A stretch of 64,000 bases of DNA, taken from Arthrobacter sp. D5-1. Lineage in GTDB: Bacteria; Actinomycetota; Actinomycetes; Actinomycetales; Micrococcaceae. The stretch is taken from positions 310,001-374,000 of the forward strand of contig NZ_CP014571.1 of NCBI RefSeq assembly GCF_017357425.1, read 5' to 3'. The notes under the pieces are model-generated. The model searched no databases. It worked only from the letters and a program-made list of their open reading frames with translations, and had not been told where the DNA came from. This document shows positions 25,302-34,400 of this stretch, in pieces. A program made the position numbers and the translations under genes. Position 1 is the stretch's first letter. Each line of letters starts with the position of its first letter.

Positions 25302-26407
25302 TGGCTTCGGAAATACCGTACGAGATCCTCGTTTACATCGGGTGGGAGTTCAAGGGCTGGGTTGGCCGGCCGTTGGATGTGAAGCCGGTGATCCGGCATA
25401 ACGTCCGGTCCACGGCGACGTTCTCCATTGACGCTGACCACCTCCGCGCCGCTGATCTGAAGTCACCCGGGGCGCGGGTGGACATCTACCGTCACGGCGA
25501 ATTCCAGATGTCGGGCCCGGTCAGGAGCTTGTCAGGTCAGTTCGCTGTGGATGGTGCGTTGACGTTCTCGGTTGAGGATGACTTCCGGATCTTGCACAAC
25601 TGGACCGCCTGGCCGAAGCCTGGGGCGCCGTTGACTGGGCAGGATGTTGAGTACCGGACGATCACGGGTCCGGCTGAGACTGTCGTGAAGACGGTCATGG
25701 CTGAGAACGCGGCACGTCTGGGGTTCCCTCTGACTGTGGCCACGGATCAAGGGCGCGGCGCGGTGGGCACGTACACGTTCCGGATGCACCCCGCTTATGA
25801 CCGGCTGTTCCCAGCAGTTGATCAGGCCGGTATTGGGGTGACGGTTCGACATTCGGGCAACGGCCTGCTTCTGGACTGTTACACGCCGAGGAACTACCCG
25901 CACAGGCTCTCTCCGGAGTCCGGGACGGTCATTGGTGGTACTTACACGCTGGCAGCCCCTACGGCGACGAGAGTCGTTGTGGGCGGGCAGGGTGAAGGCG
26001 TGGCACGGGAGTTCCGGCAGTACCCTGACGCGGCGCGGGAGGCTCAGTGGCACGACGTCATTGAGGTGTTCCGTGATGCACGCGATTCCACGAGCACGGA
26101 TGTGTTCGCTGAACGGGCCGCCGAAACCCTTGCCGAGGGGGCTCCACTGGCTGGGCTGTCCCTCGAACTGTCTGAGACAAAGCACTTCCGATACGGCGGC
26201 GACGGCCTGCGCAGGGGAGACATCGTCACAGCCGAACTTGACGGGCTGCTTTACACGGACGTCCTCCGAGAGGTTCGCCTGTCCGCGGATAAGGACGGCG
26301 ATCTTGCCACACCCGTCATCGGCGAACGCCTTGATGACCCTGACGTCCGACTAGCCAAGAGCATCCGCGCTTTGAAGCGCGACAACACAGACAGGAGTGC
26401 CCGCTGA
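25301..26407 (+). CDS. Tail tip protein, ReqiPepy6 gp37-like
   Basis: 368 residues, overlapping the previous stop by one base. WEFKGWVGRPLDVKPVIRHN and the C-terminal FRYGGDGLRRGDIVTAEL fit the ReqiPepy6 gp37-like family that forms the tail hub in actinophages. It is tightly linked to the distal tail and minor tail genes on either side. Confidence 0.8.
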   Translation: MASEIPYEILVYIGWEFKGWVGRPLDVKPVIRHNVRSTATFSIDADHLRAADLKSPGARVDIYRHGEFQMSGPVRSLSGQFAVDGALTFSVEDDFRILHNWTAWPKPGAPLTGQDVEYRTITGPAETVVKTVMAENAARLGFPLTVATDQGRGAVGTYTFRMHPAYDRLFPAVDQAGIGVTVRHSGNGLLLDCYTPRNYPHRLSPESGTVIGGTYTLAAPTATRVVVGGQGEGVAREFRQYPDAAREAQWHDVIEVFRDARDSTSTDVFAERAAETLAEGAPLAGLSLELSETKHFRYGGDGLRRGDIVTAELDGLLYTDVLREVRLSADKDGDLATPVIGERLDDPDVRLAKSIRALKRDNTDRSAR

Positions 26408-27360
26408 TGGCTTTGACAAGCATTTTCTACGATGGGCCGGTTACTGAGTCGGACCGTGCCGCGAACCGTGCAGGCGCAGCCGATTACGGGGTTTACGGGC
26501 CCAACGACTTCAAGGTGACGGCGCACCCGTCCATCCCGTATGCGGTGCTGGTGAAGGCTGGCCGAGCACACGGGCACGGCGTCACGGATGAGGCAGAGAT
26601 TGACCAGGTTGTGAACTGCCCTTCTTTGGCTTCCGGGACGCGGTGGGACCTTATTGTGATCCGCCGGAATTGGCAGCCGGAGCTTGGCGGCCCGTCCGTG
26701 CTGGTGCCGTTGACAGCCGGCGCCGAGGCGGTCATTCCCGCGTCCCGCAAGATCGGGCCGGGCGTTGAGGATGACCAGCCCATTGGTTTCGTTCGCTGGC
26801 AGGGTGGCACTTCCGCGCCGGTTGAGTTCATCGACATGCGAACGTGGGCCGGCAATGGTGGATTGTTCGCACGGTCAACGAAAGTTCTCGGCTATTTGGC
26901 CAAGGTGGGCACTGAGGTTGTCATCAACGGGGTGACGTGGAACTACAGGCTTGGGACGAATGACACCCCGGGATGGACGTCCACCGCACCGCTTATGGCT
27001 CCAATCGCCCTGGCTGCAGGCTACACGCCTTTTGGTGGCGGCTATGACCCTAGCGTCCACACGGAAAAGTTGGAGCTCGGACGGGTGTTCTCGGAAGGAA
27101 CTATCGGCACCACGGCCGCGAGTATCAATGTGGACAAGGCCAGGTTCCGGTACAAGCTTGGCGACGTCTCTGCTGGACACCGGCCGCCGTTCCAGAAGAT
27201 CCTCCGCCCGCCCGCCTCGCCACAACTTGGTGACGTCACCGTGTATGTCTACCCGGATGGGGTTGTGGAGTGGGAATGCACCCAGACGGCTGTGCTTCCG
27301 AAGACTGGCGCGAACGGGTTCTTCATCGGGCTTGACGGCTTTAGCTGGCCGGCGGCATGA
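26407..27360 (+). CDS. Minor tail / baseplate protein
   Basis: 317 residues from ATG 26407, overlapping the previous stop. The N-terminal domain (TSIFYDGPVTESDRAANRAG) is a widespread module of actinophage tail tip proteins. The C-terminus is beta-rich and ends in a hydrophobic stretch. It probably contributes to the tip or its fibres. Confidence 0.75.
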   Translation: MALTSIFYDGPVTESDRAANRAGAADYGVYGPNDFKVTAHPSIPYAVLVKAGRAHGHGVTDEAEIDQVVNCPSLASGTRWDLIVIRRNWQPELGGPSVLVPLTAGAEAVIPASRKIGPGVEDDQPIGFVRWQGGTSAPVEFIDMRTWAGNGGLFARSTKVLGYLAKVGTEVVINGVTWNYRLGTNDTPGWTSTAPLMAPIALAAGYTPFGGGYDPSVHTEKLELGRVFSEGTIGTTAASINVDKARFRYKLGDVSAGHRPPFQKILRPPASPQLGDVTVYVYPDGVVEWECTQTAVLPKTGANGFFIGLDGFSWPAA

Positions 27361-27815
27361 GTATCCGTAAAGCGTTGCGGGGCTTGACCCGCACTGATTG
27401 GGCGTTCGTCCATTTCAAGGCTGCTCTTGGCTTGCTGTGGATCATCCCGTTGCTAAAGAGCCCTTCTGTTCAGGGTTCAACGCCGCCGTGGTTCATCCTC
27501 GCGTGGGGGTTCTTCACAACGCTGGGTTTTGTGGTCTCAGTTGTCGGGCTGGTGATGTCCGCGCAGCACTTCGAGACCCGCCGCAACGGGTTCCGGGTGG
27601 AGATGTCCGGCATTGTCCTGATGATGTCCGGGCCCTTCATTTATGGGCTCCTGCAAATCGGCTTGGCAGTAACGACCGGAACGGATAGATCAATCGCCAT
27701 CGCCTTCGCATACATCATTTGCGCTGCGCTGGTTACGCGAATGGTCATGATCAAGGCCGCGGCGAAGTCACGGACAGTGATCTACCGCTACACAGAGAGC
27801 TTGAAGGATGACTGA
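27357..27815 (+). CDS. Multi-spanning phage membrane protein
   Basis: 152 residues with four likely membrane segments (LGLLWIIPLL, GFFTTLGFVVSVVGLVM, GIVLMMSGPFIYGLL, IAFAYIICAALV). It overlaps the tail gene before it and the next gene after it, in front of lysin and holin. It could be an additional holin-like lysis protein. Function is not proven. Confidence 0.7.
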   Translation: MSIRKALRGLTRTDWAFVHFKAALGLLWIIPLLKSPSVQGSTPPWFILAWGFFTTLGFVVSVVGLVMSAQHFETRRNGFRVEMSGIVLMMSGPFIYGLLQIGLAVTTGTDRSIAIAFAYIICAALVTRMVMIKAAAKSRTVIYRYTESLKDD

Positions 27816-28272
27816 ACTTTACTTCGCGCTCCGGATCTTGGCGGCCGAGCCCGAACCGCAGTATTTCGGGATGACGGCACCAGTGCTGCTGGGGGTCGGC
27901 GGACTGCTGATCACTCTCGCGGGGACTCTGGTTGCTGCATTCAGTAAGAAGTGGCGGACTCCGGCGGATGACCGCGAGGACAAGAAGATCGGCATTGAGG
28001 CGGACGAGAAGCTGCTGAAGCGGTTCCAGGACGTCATCGCTGAGTCTGACGCGAAGGTTGGCCGGTTGGAGGCCCGGATCGAGCGGGTGGAGGAAGAGCT
28101 TGAAGAGCTCCGCTCGGAACGCTCCCGCCTCATTGACTGGATCTACGCGGCCATCAAAGTTGTCCGGGATCTTGGCGGCATTGATCAGCTTCCACCCCCG
28201 CCCCGCGGCGTGACCATCGCCGACCACCCCAGCGCCCGACACGGCGCGGGCACCAGCACAGGAGGTTCGTAA
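27808..28272 (+). CDS. Membrane-anchored coiled-coil protein, DUF2746-like
   Basis: 154 residues. One N-terminal membrane helix (GVGGLLITLAGTLVAAF) is followed by a charged coiled coil (RLEARIERVEEELEELRSER) and a Pro/Ser-rich tail. Proteins of this layout near actinophage lysis genes are grouped as DUF2746. A role in lysis timing is plausible but unproven. Confidence 0.75.
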   Translation: MTELYFALRILAAEPEPQYFGMTAPVLLGVGGLLITLAGTLVAAFSKKWRTPADDREDKKIGIEADEKLLKRFQDVIAESDAKVGRLEARIERVEEELEELRSERSRLIDWIYAAIKVVRDLGGIDQLPPPPRGVTIADHPSARHGAGTSTGGS

Positions 28273-29174
28273 TGGGATATTTACTCCCGTTTGACCGCAG
28301 CATTCGCAGGTCGCAGGACTTCGGCTCCAACCCTGGCTGGGGCCCGAACCCGGCCGGCGGACACAACGGAGACGACTGGGCGACAAGGATCGGCACTCCC
28401 GTCCGTGCAGCGGGTGACGGACAGGTGGTTTTTGCCGGGCAGTTCGACACCACATACGAGGACAACTTCGGCTGGAACCTGAACTTCGGCGGTCTCATGG
28501 TTGTGCTGAACATGGACGGCGAGAGTGGCCCGTACTTCGAGTATGGGCACCTGTCGAAGATCCTCGTGGCCAACGGTGCCCGGGTGAAGCGCGGCCAGAT
28601 CATTGCGCTCACGGGCAACACTGACGGCGGCACGAACGTCAGCACCGGCCCGCACTGCCATGTTGGTGCACTGCCCCCCAATTTCAACCTGAACACCAAC
28701 ACCTACGGGCGGGTTAATCCGCGCCTGTACATGACCGACTACTGGGAAGACGAAGCCAGTGGCGCGTCTCTTGGTCCCGCCGGCGACATCACCGAATCTA
28801 CCGAACCCCAGGAGGACACCTTGTCTCAGGCAGAAGTCAATCAGATCACCGCCCATATCGACGCCCGGTTCGACAACATGGCTCTCCCGGGCGAAGCTAA
28901 GGTCCGCAACGCCGGCCCGCTGTACGGGCTGGCCACGAAGGTGGACCGCATCGATTCTGCACTTCTTCCGGGTGTTGCTGGTCAGCGCCAGGCTGGCCCG
29001 GTGTATGCAGCGCTGGCCACGATCCAGGGCCAGAACGATGGATTGCGTGAGGCGGTACGGCAGCTTGCTGAGAAGCCCGGACAGCCTATCGACCTCGCGC
29101 AGGTTGAGGCAGCCGCGGAGAGTGGCGCTGAGAAGGCCCTTGCCAATCTCCGCATCGTCTCGGAAGGAGCCTGA
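28272..29174 (+). CDS. Endolysin with M23 metallopeptidase domain
   Basis: 300 residues from ATG 28272. The N-terminal 150 residues are an M23 domain: His31 and Asp35 in HNGDD, and His128/His130 in PHCHV, which bind zinc and cleave peptidoglycan cross-bridges. The C-terminal half is helical and acidic with no familiar wall-binding motif. It is followed three bases later by the holin. No amidase or muramidase gene accompanies it, so this would be the only recognisable lysin apart from the tape-measure domain. Confidence 0.88.
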   Translation: MGYLLPFDRSIRRSQDFGSNPGWGPNPAGGHNGDDWATRIGTPVRAAGDGQVVFAGQFDTTYEDNFGWNLNFGGLMVVLNMDGESGPYFEYGHLSKILVANGARVKRGQIIALTGNTDGGTNVSTGPHCHVGALPPNFNLNTNTYGRVNPRLYMTDYWEDEASGASLGPAGDITESTEPQEDTLSQAEVNQITAHIDARFDNMALPGEAKVRNAGPLYGLATKVDRIDSALLPGVAGQRQAGPVYAALATIQGQNDGLREAVRQLAEKPGQPIDLAQVEAAAESGAEKALANLRIVSEGA

Positions 29175-29176
29175 GC

Positions 29177-29488
29177 ATGGGTGACCATGAGGCTATCCCG
29201 GCGACGACTCAGTCCCGGTTTCCGTGGAAGACGACTATCCGGACGGCGTTTCAGGTTGGCATCCCGGCGTTTGTTGGGTTGCTGGTGATCCTGCCACCGA
29301 TCCTTACCGACGTCGTAGACACGTTCGGCCACCAGTTGCCGGCGGGTTTGACTGCCTGGCTGGTTGCAGCGGCGGCCACAATCACAGCGTCATCCGCGCT
29401 GCTGGCCCGGATAGCGGCCATGCCAAAAGCCATCGAGTGGACCCGTAAGTATTTGCCGTTCCTCGCCCCAGATAACGCGAAGCGCTGA
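29177..29488 (+). CDS. Holin-like protein, two membrane segments
   Basis: 103 residues from ATG 29177. Two hydrophobic helices (AFVGLLVILPPIL and AWLVAAAATITASSALL) are separated by a short polar loop, with a charged C-terminus. Size, topology and place directly after the lysin fit a holin that forms holes in the inner membrane. Confidence 0.85.
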   Translation: MGDHEAIPATTQSRFPWKTTIRTAFQVGIPAFVGLLVILPPILTDVVDTFGHQLPAGLTAWLVAAAATITASSALLARIAAMPKAIEWTRKYLPFLAPDNAKR

Positions 29489-29500
29489 CCTCACCCGAAC

Positions 29501-29526
29501 AGGGCCGCACCGCATGGTGCGGCCCT
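29501..29526 (+). terminator. Hairpin after the lysis cassette
   Basis: An 11-bp stem (AGGGCCGCACC at 29501-29511 with 29516-29526) and GCAT loop lies 12 bp after the holin stop and before the fibre gene. U-tract weak. Confidence 0.65.
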
Positions 29527-29548
29527 TCTGATTTAAGGAGGCCCGTCT

Positions 29549-30145
29549 GTGGCTGATTACACGTACGATTCCGAGCTGGTAGCGGATCCGTTCTCGTTCC
29601 AGCGGGCGGCGAATTCCGCTATCACCATTTACGACGTCGCGGACACGAACAACACGACGCCGTTGACGTTGAAGGACCTCAACGGGCTGGCCCTGCCGAA
29701 CCCGCTCACCTCGAACGATGACGCTTTCGTGCCAGCGTTCGTGGCACCATCTCCGCAGGTCAAGATGGTGGGCGGCGGGCTGCAGGTAGTGAAGTCCAGC
29801 TTCCAGGGCGTACGTGACGCAGCAGTGGCGGCAAGGTTGGCAGCCGAAGAGTCGGAATTGGCGGCCCAGGCAGCAGCAATCTCGGCAGCTTCTACTGTCA
29901 CGGAAGTGCTAGCTGGCGCTGTCGGAGACGCACAGTCAGCGCAGGAAGCTGCGACGGGTGCGGCCGCCAGCGCACAAGCCGCCCAAGAAGCAGCGGAAGC
30001 AGCGGCAGAGGCGGCAGCCGGCGCCACTGGCGGGGCTGCAATCCGCGAAGACCCATCTCATCCCGGTTTCTACTTCGTAGCTAACGGCGGGCAACTCAGC
30101 CCGGATCCGTCCCACCCCGGTTTCTACACCGTGACAGGAGCATGA
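29549..30145 (+). CDS. Tail fibre-like protein with terminal repeat
   Basis: 198 residues from GTG 29549 behind AAGGAGG. A beta-rich N-terminal head (residues 1-85) leads into a long Ala/Glu helical stalk (AQAAAISAASTVTEV...), likely a trimeric coiled coil. The C-terminus carries a repeated motif DPSHPGFYFVANG / DPSHPGFYTVTG. Such a design fits a fibre stalk that connects tail tip and the SGNH hydrolase encoded next. Confidence 0.75.
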   Translation: MADYTYDSELVADPFSFQRAANSAITIYDVADTNNTTPLTLKDLNGLALPNPLTSNDDAFVPAFVAPSPQVKMVGGGLQVVKSSFQGVRDAAVAARLAAEESELAAQAAAISAASTVTEVLAGAVGDAQSAQEAATGAAASAQAAQEAAEAAAEAAAGATGGAAIREDPSHPGFYFVANGGQLSPDPSHPGFYTVTGA

Positions 30146-30149
30146 CCAA

Positions 30150-31433
30150 ATGACTCAAAGAATCGTCTCTGTCGGGGATGACTTTGCCCTCCCCACTGGC
30201 ACGAAGGTACTTGACTCGCATCTTCCAACCCGCCTGACTCCAACAGCTCTTGACGCCAAGTTCGCGCAGGCTGCAGTCACGCCTGTTCCGATGGGCAACC
30301 GGGTGGTGTTCCTCGGGGATTCGCTCACTGTTCGGGAAGACCGCGAACCTTCCGCGGCCATCCCAAACCCGCGGCGCAGGGCAACGTCTATCGCCAACTA
30401 TGCGTCCATGCTCTCGAAGCAGCGCATCAACTACGTTTGGAACGCTGGTTACGCTGGCGACACCTCGGCCATGATGCTGGCACGCTTCGACGCCGACGTC
30501 ACACCCTACAAGCCGTCCGCCGTGTTCGTCCTGGCTGGCGCGAACGACTCCAAGGTACTTACGCCCTTGGCGACCTACAAGGCCAACATGATGGCCATCT
30601 TCGCAAAGTGCAAGTCCATTGGTGCGCGCCCGATTCTGGCAACGGTAACACCTGACTCGGAAGTAGCTAAGAAACCGTACATTGCTCGGTACAACGCATG
30701 GCTGCGTCGTCATGCCGCCGAAAACGGGTACTTGCTAGTTGACCTATACAAGACAATGGTTGATCCTGCCACAGGAAACATCCAGGCCGCTTATGACTCA
30801 GACGGGACACACTTCAGCCTTCCCGGAATTGTCGCTGCCGGGACAGCCGTAGCCAACACGCTCGCCCCTCAGCTCCCGGACGTCGGCCCAGCTCTTCCGT
30901 GGGATAACGTTGACCCCGCGAATAAGATCACAAACGGCCTGTTCACGGGGCCCCTCGGCGTCACGAGTGGCTACCCTTCGGGTTGGCTTGGGGTTCCCGG
31001 GCCGGCGCCCCGCGCAGGCATCACCACGTCAACGCGGGTTGCTACTGGCGTTCCCGGCGCATGGTTCACGATGACAGCCTCAGCCTTCACGACAAGCCAG
31101 ACCCTGTATCAGGACGTTTCGGCCATCCCTGGTCACCGGTACGCATTCGTCGGAAGGGTCAACGTCACGGGCATCGATCCGACAACGAACCCGCTGCGCG
31201 TCTCGGCACGAATGAACTTCAACGCGTCATCCGTTGACGAATACAGCTTCCGGGCAATGGATAGGCTTCTCTACCCCGTCCCGGACGGGACCTTCTACAT
31301 TGAGGGGGTCGCGCCATCGGATGCCACTACTGTACGGGCAATGTTCTATCTGGAATCAGTTACCGCAAGTAATGGTGTTGTTGAGTTCGCTCAGGTGTCC
31401 ATTATGGACCTCACCGACCTTGGCTTGGCCTAA
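30150..31433 (+). CDS. SGNH/GDSL hydrolase tail protein
   Basis: 427 residues. After a short linker the SGNH esterase domain shows Ser58 in FLGDSLT, Asn132 in AGANDS, and Asp218/His221 in DGTHFS, the four residues expected. The last 180 residues are a beta-sandwich-like, Thr-rich domain probably binding carbohydrate. As a tail protein it may deacetylate cell-wall polysaccharide for host recognition. It follows the lysis genes rather than the other tail genes, suggesting a late-acquired receptor module. Confidence 0.85.
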   Translation: MTQRIVSVGDDFALPTGTKVLDSHLPTRLTPTALDAKFAQAAVTPVPMGNRVVFLGDSLTVREDREPSAAIPNPRRRATSIANYASMLSKQRINYVWNAGYAGDTSAMMLARFDADVTPYKPSAVFVLAGANDSKVLTPLATYKANMMAIFAKCKSIGARPILATVTPDSEVAKKPYIARYNAWLRRHAAENGYLLVDLYKTMVDPATGNIQAAYDSDGTHFSLPGIVAAGTAVANTLAPQLPDVGPALPWDNVDPANKITNGLFTGPLGVTSGYPSGWLGVPGPAPRAGITTSTRVATGVPGAWFTMTASAFTTSQTLYQDVSAIPGHRYAFVGRVNVTGIDPTTNPLRVSARMNFNASSVDEYSFRAMDRLLYPVPDGTFYIEGVAPSDATTVRAMFYLESVTASNGVVEFAQVSIMDLTDLGLA

Positions 31434-31451
31434 CAAATGCCATGCCACGCA

Positions 31452-31485
31452 AATGACCCCCACCCTTCGCCGGGTGGGGGTCATT
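31452..31485 (+). terminator. Late operon terminator
   Basis: A 14-bp perfect stem (31452-31465 with 31472-31485) and 6-nt loop lies 18 bp after the SGNH gene, closing the structural operon. A U-tract is missing. Confidence 0.75.
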
Positions 31486-31680
31486 CGGCGTTTACGCGGA
31501 CGCAAAAGCCTGCAGCCGAAATCGGGAAATCTCCTTGTTCAACTTGAACGAATATTTCGCATCCAAACGCGACCCGATCTCTTGACGCCGACGGCGTTCC
31601 AGCGGCGAGGAGTCATTACGACTAGTCTCGAAACGGCGATGTCTCCTGGACAACGCCGAGGCCCTGAGAGGACTGAGGAA

Positions 31681-32262
31681 GTGGACCCAGAGAGCGTAAG
31701 ACTGTTGATCACGGGCCTTGCTGGCACTGTCGGCGCTGTTAGCGCCGCAGTAGTAGTCGGCCTGCTGAACCGGTCAACGACCCGGGAGGCTCGCAATGCG
31801 GTCGAAACGTCGGAATCTGCGGCGTGGAGTCGTGCACAGCTAGCCGAACGAGAAGCATGGCTACGCGTCGAGCGCAAACGCGCCCATCTGGCGTTTCTGG
31901 AGGTCTTGGCCGAACTCACAGCTCTGGCTGCAAACAACCCCACGCCTGGTCCCCCGAAGGACTGGACTCGCGAATACAAAGCGCAGAATGCTGACGCCAC
32001 CTCCAAAGCATCACGTTTGCTTACGGAAGTGCGGCTCGTGTCCCCGCCGGCCACTTATGCGGCCGCTAGAGACCTCTTTTGGGCGAATTCACGGCGGGCT
32101 GACTTACTCGCTCAGGAACCTTCGAACGAAACCGGAGCCAGCCCGAATGCCGATACTGAGGACGTGCTTGCCAGGATGTACGAAGCGGAATCCGTTTACT
32201 TGTTTCGCGTGAGAACAGATCTTGCGATACATGAGCTCTCATTGGGAACTGACAGCGAATAG
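31681..32262 (+). CDS. Membrane-anchored helical cargo protein 1
   Basis: 193 residues if GTG 31681 is used; an ATG at 31639 is possible and the open frame extends further. One membrane helix (LLITGLAGTVGAVSAAVVVG) is followed by a long charged helix (REAWLRVERKRAHLAFLEV) and an acidic helical C-terminus. The membrane-then-helix design recurs in two other prophage cargo genes (35318 and 37901). No motif is recognised. Expression in the lysogen and a role at the cell envelope are inferred. Confidence 0.65.
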   Translation: MDPESVRLLITGLAGTVGAVSAAVVVGLLNRSTTREARNAVETSESAAWSRAQLAEREAWLRVERKRAHLAFLEVLAELTALAANNPTPGPPKDWTREYKAQNADATSKASRLLTEVRLVSPPATYAAARDLFWANSRRADLLAQEPSNETGASPNADTEDVLARMYEAESVYLFRVRTDLAIHELSLGTDSE

Positions 32263-32308
32263 ACAGAGGTACGTCTTCGCCGGCGTGCACGGAATTTCTA
32301 TCGGCCGC

Positions 32309-33073
32309 TCACGTTGGGTAGTGCACCTTGGCCCCGCGCCATTCATAAGAGTTTAGGACCAGTTGGACGATTGTCTGAACAATCCTCAGTGACTGGTGGC
32401 TTATCTCGACCTCGCCATACCTGCCGTCGCCCAGTGTGCCACCGTACTTATTGCCGACCAAGGTTCTTCCAAACAGGGCTACGCCTCCGCTGCTGATCGG
32501 CGTCTCATCCGCCTGCAGATCTATCAGGGAGTTCCTGCGCTTGCCCCGTGCCCGATCCTCCCGGTGATGGGCAGAGTCCCTTACATGAACCAACTCAGGG
32601 AAAGCTCTCTCGAAGCTACCGAGCGCAGACCGAGCCTCTGCCGTCGCTGTTCGGCTCCTATTGATAAGCTTCAGCCCTTTTTGAATGGTATCGAGCGCGT
32701 AAATAAATGACTGAGCGTGCAGGAAGGGCTGAATGCGTGTGTAGGTATGAGGCACTGCACCCTCAACCCACCTTTGACGCTTCGCGGTGACGTTTGCAGT
32801 GTAAAGAAGGTCCCGAATCACTGCGTGAATATCTTCTGCCTTTGAGGCAAGTTCCTGGTAGATGCTGCATTCCGCGGCCCGGCGTGCTTCCAACTCAGCC
32901 TCGCTTTCGTGGAGCGGAAGTTGCTGTGATGCATCGAAAAGCCACAGGGACACGGCAGCGTCATTGAGGCAATCGATAAGGAGGTCGAGCAAGGATGATA
33001 CGTCGCCGAGTTCCGAGTGATCTTCAATCCCTGTGAGCCAAGTTCCAGGCGTCTCAAGCTCAAAAACCTCCAA
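32309..33073 (-). CDS. Cargo protein of unknown function
   Basis: 254 residues from TTG 33073, with AAGGAG six bases upstream on the minus strand. A soluble, mostly helical protein (EARRAAECSIYQELASKAED) with a basic patch HHREDRARGKRRNS near residue 170. No membrane segment or catalytic motif. It is convergent with cargo protein 1 and divergent from the two-segment membrane protein, so it has its own promoter. Confidence 0.65.
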   Translation of the reverse strand: MEVFELETPGTWLTGIEDHSELGDVSSLLDLLIDCLNDAAVSLWLFDASQQLPLHESEAELEARRAAECSIYQELASKAEDIHAVIRDLLYTANVTAKRQRWVEGAVPHTYTRIQPFLHAQSFIYALDTIQKGLKLINRSRTATAEARSALGSFERAFPELVHVRDSAHHREDRARGKRRNSLIDLQADETPISSGGVALFGRTLVGNKYGGTLGDGRYGEVEISHQSLRIVQTIVQLVLNSYEWRGAKVHYPT

Positions 33074-33315
33074 GGAGCTCTCCTTCCAAGTTTAGGTTCG
33101 CCAGTCGTGGTCCTCCACGATACCCATTCGGGGCATTGTTATGGACGAATGGCATTCGCGGTTCCCTATGGGAGTAGTCCACCGCCATCTGGGATAGCCG
33201 CCATCGGCTCGCGTTGATCCGGGTGTAGTAGCAGCCGAAACCAGCCGGCCCTGAGGTCTTTCGTTTTGGCGCAGAGCCGTATCTAATGGGGAGACTCGCG
33301 GCGAAACGGAGGGCA

Positions 33316-34299
33316 ATGTTGAAAACCATTGTTAAGGGCATCCTTGCTGCTGTCATTGCTGGCGTCTTGACGTTTATAGGGTTGAACCTTTGGAATGCGA
33401 CAACGTCTGCACCAACTGCGGGGAGCATCGCCCCTGGAGTCATTGCCGCCTACTCATATTCCCCAGCAAAGACGGCATACTACTGGGTCGAACTCAAGCC
33501 TGGCCGCCCCGGCCGAGACCAGGAATCGGACGAAGTACGCTTCTCCTACAGGCTGTCTGGAACATCATCCGACCCGTCGCAAGTTGTTTTCTTACTGTCA
33601 GGCCATTACGCGGAAGCGCTTACGGCCTGCGAATCACAACTGGCCGAGATCAAGCGGGGCGTTCGGTTCGATGATCTCCAATCCGGCGGCCGGATCACTG
33701 TGACATCTTTAGTTCAGCGCAGTGCAGGTAACCCCGATCAGAGTTCTCCGGGAAGTATGTCTTCCATCGAAGCTGGTAAGCGGGCGGCGGAAGGTGCTGG
33801 ATACACAGTGATCACAATTCCGGTCACCCCGCGATTAGGAGGTACTAGGACGGACTCGTCGCTTGTCGCAGCTGAAGGCTCTCTGTCCTGCGGCTTGAAC
33901 ATGGCGGATTTGTGGGGACAAACGTCCAACGGCCATAGGATATCCGCACCAGCAACGGCGGCCGGAGCTCTTTATGTGTCGGAGGGTCAAATCATGATGC
34001 GACCGTCTATTGGATTGAAAACGGACGACCGGTTCTTCTTGCTCAGAGGATCAGCCGAGCCTGACCAATCTGGTTCATCGACTTCTGTCGTGCAGACGTT
34101 GAATTCGTACGACGTTTCTGGCGGCTTCAGGGTTGCTACGGCCGCCACGGTATCTGCAACATTCTCCAGCGCCGAGATACAGGAGCGGGAGCGCAACTAC
34201 ATCCTGCTTATCGGGGTGATTCTCGGTGCTGTGACCAGCATTGGGGTGAATCTGCTTTCAGGACTCTTTGACGTGCTTGCCAAGCGCAGGAGCACATGA
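33316..34299 (+). CDS. Membrane protein with large outer domain
   Basis: 327 residues from ATG 33316, with GGAGGG upstream; ATG 33286 would add ten residues. Membrane helices lie at both ends (GILAAVIAGVLTFIGLNL near residue 8 and YILLIGVILGAVTSIGV near 300) and enclose about 250 mostly polar, Ser/Gly-rich residues that should face outside. A basic end (LAKRRST) fits a cytoplasmic C-terminus. The family is unknown. Among phage cargo this shape would suit superinfection exclusion, but that is inference. Confidence 0.65.
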   Translation: MLKTIVKGILAAVIAGVLTFIGLNLWNATTSAPTAGSIAPGVIAAYSYSPAKTAYYWVELKPGRPGRDQESDEVRFSYRLSGTSSDPSQVVFLLSGHYAEALTACESQLAEIKRGVRFDDLQSGGRITVTSLVQRSAGNPDQSSPGSMSSIEAGKRAAEGAGYTVITIPVTPRLGGTRTDSSLVAAEGSLSCGLNMADLWGQTSNGHRISAPATAAGALYVSEGQIMMRPSIGLKTDDRFFLLRGSAEPDQSGSSTSVVQTLNSYDVSGGFRVATAATVSATFSSAEIQERERNYILLIGVILGAVTSIGVNLLSGLFDVLAKRRST

Positions 34300-34400
34300 C
34301 AGTGGCACCAAAAATGGATAACGCTACCAGCGGTCTTAGGCTTGCGTTGCGGTCCCTGCACTAACCCTGCGAATAGCCGAATACTGGTAGATTCCAGACA

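Noticed and set aside
29816..30030. Ala-rich repeat as a possible DNA repeat array
   Set aside because: The base sequence is not repeated in units; it is coding sequence for a helical fibre stalk.
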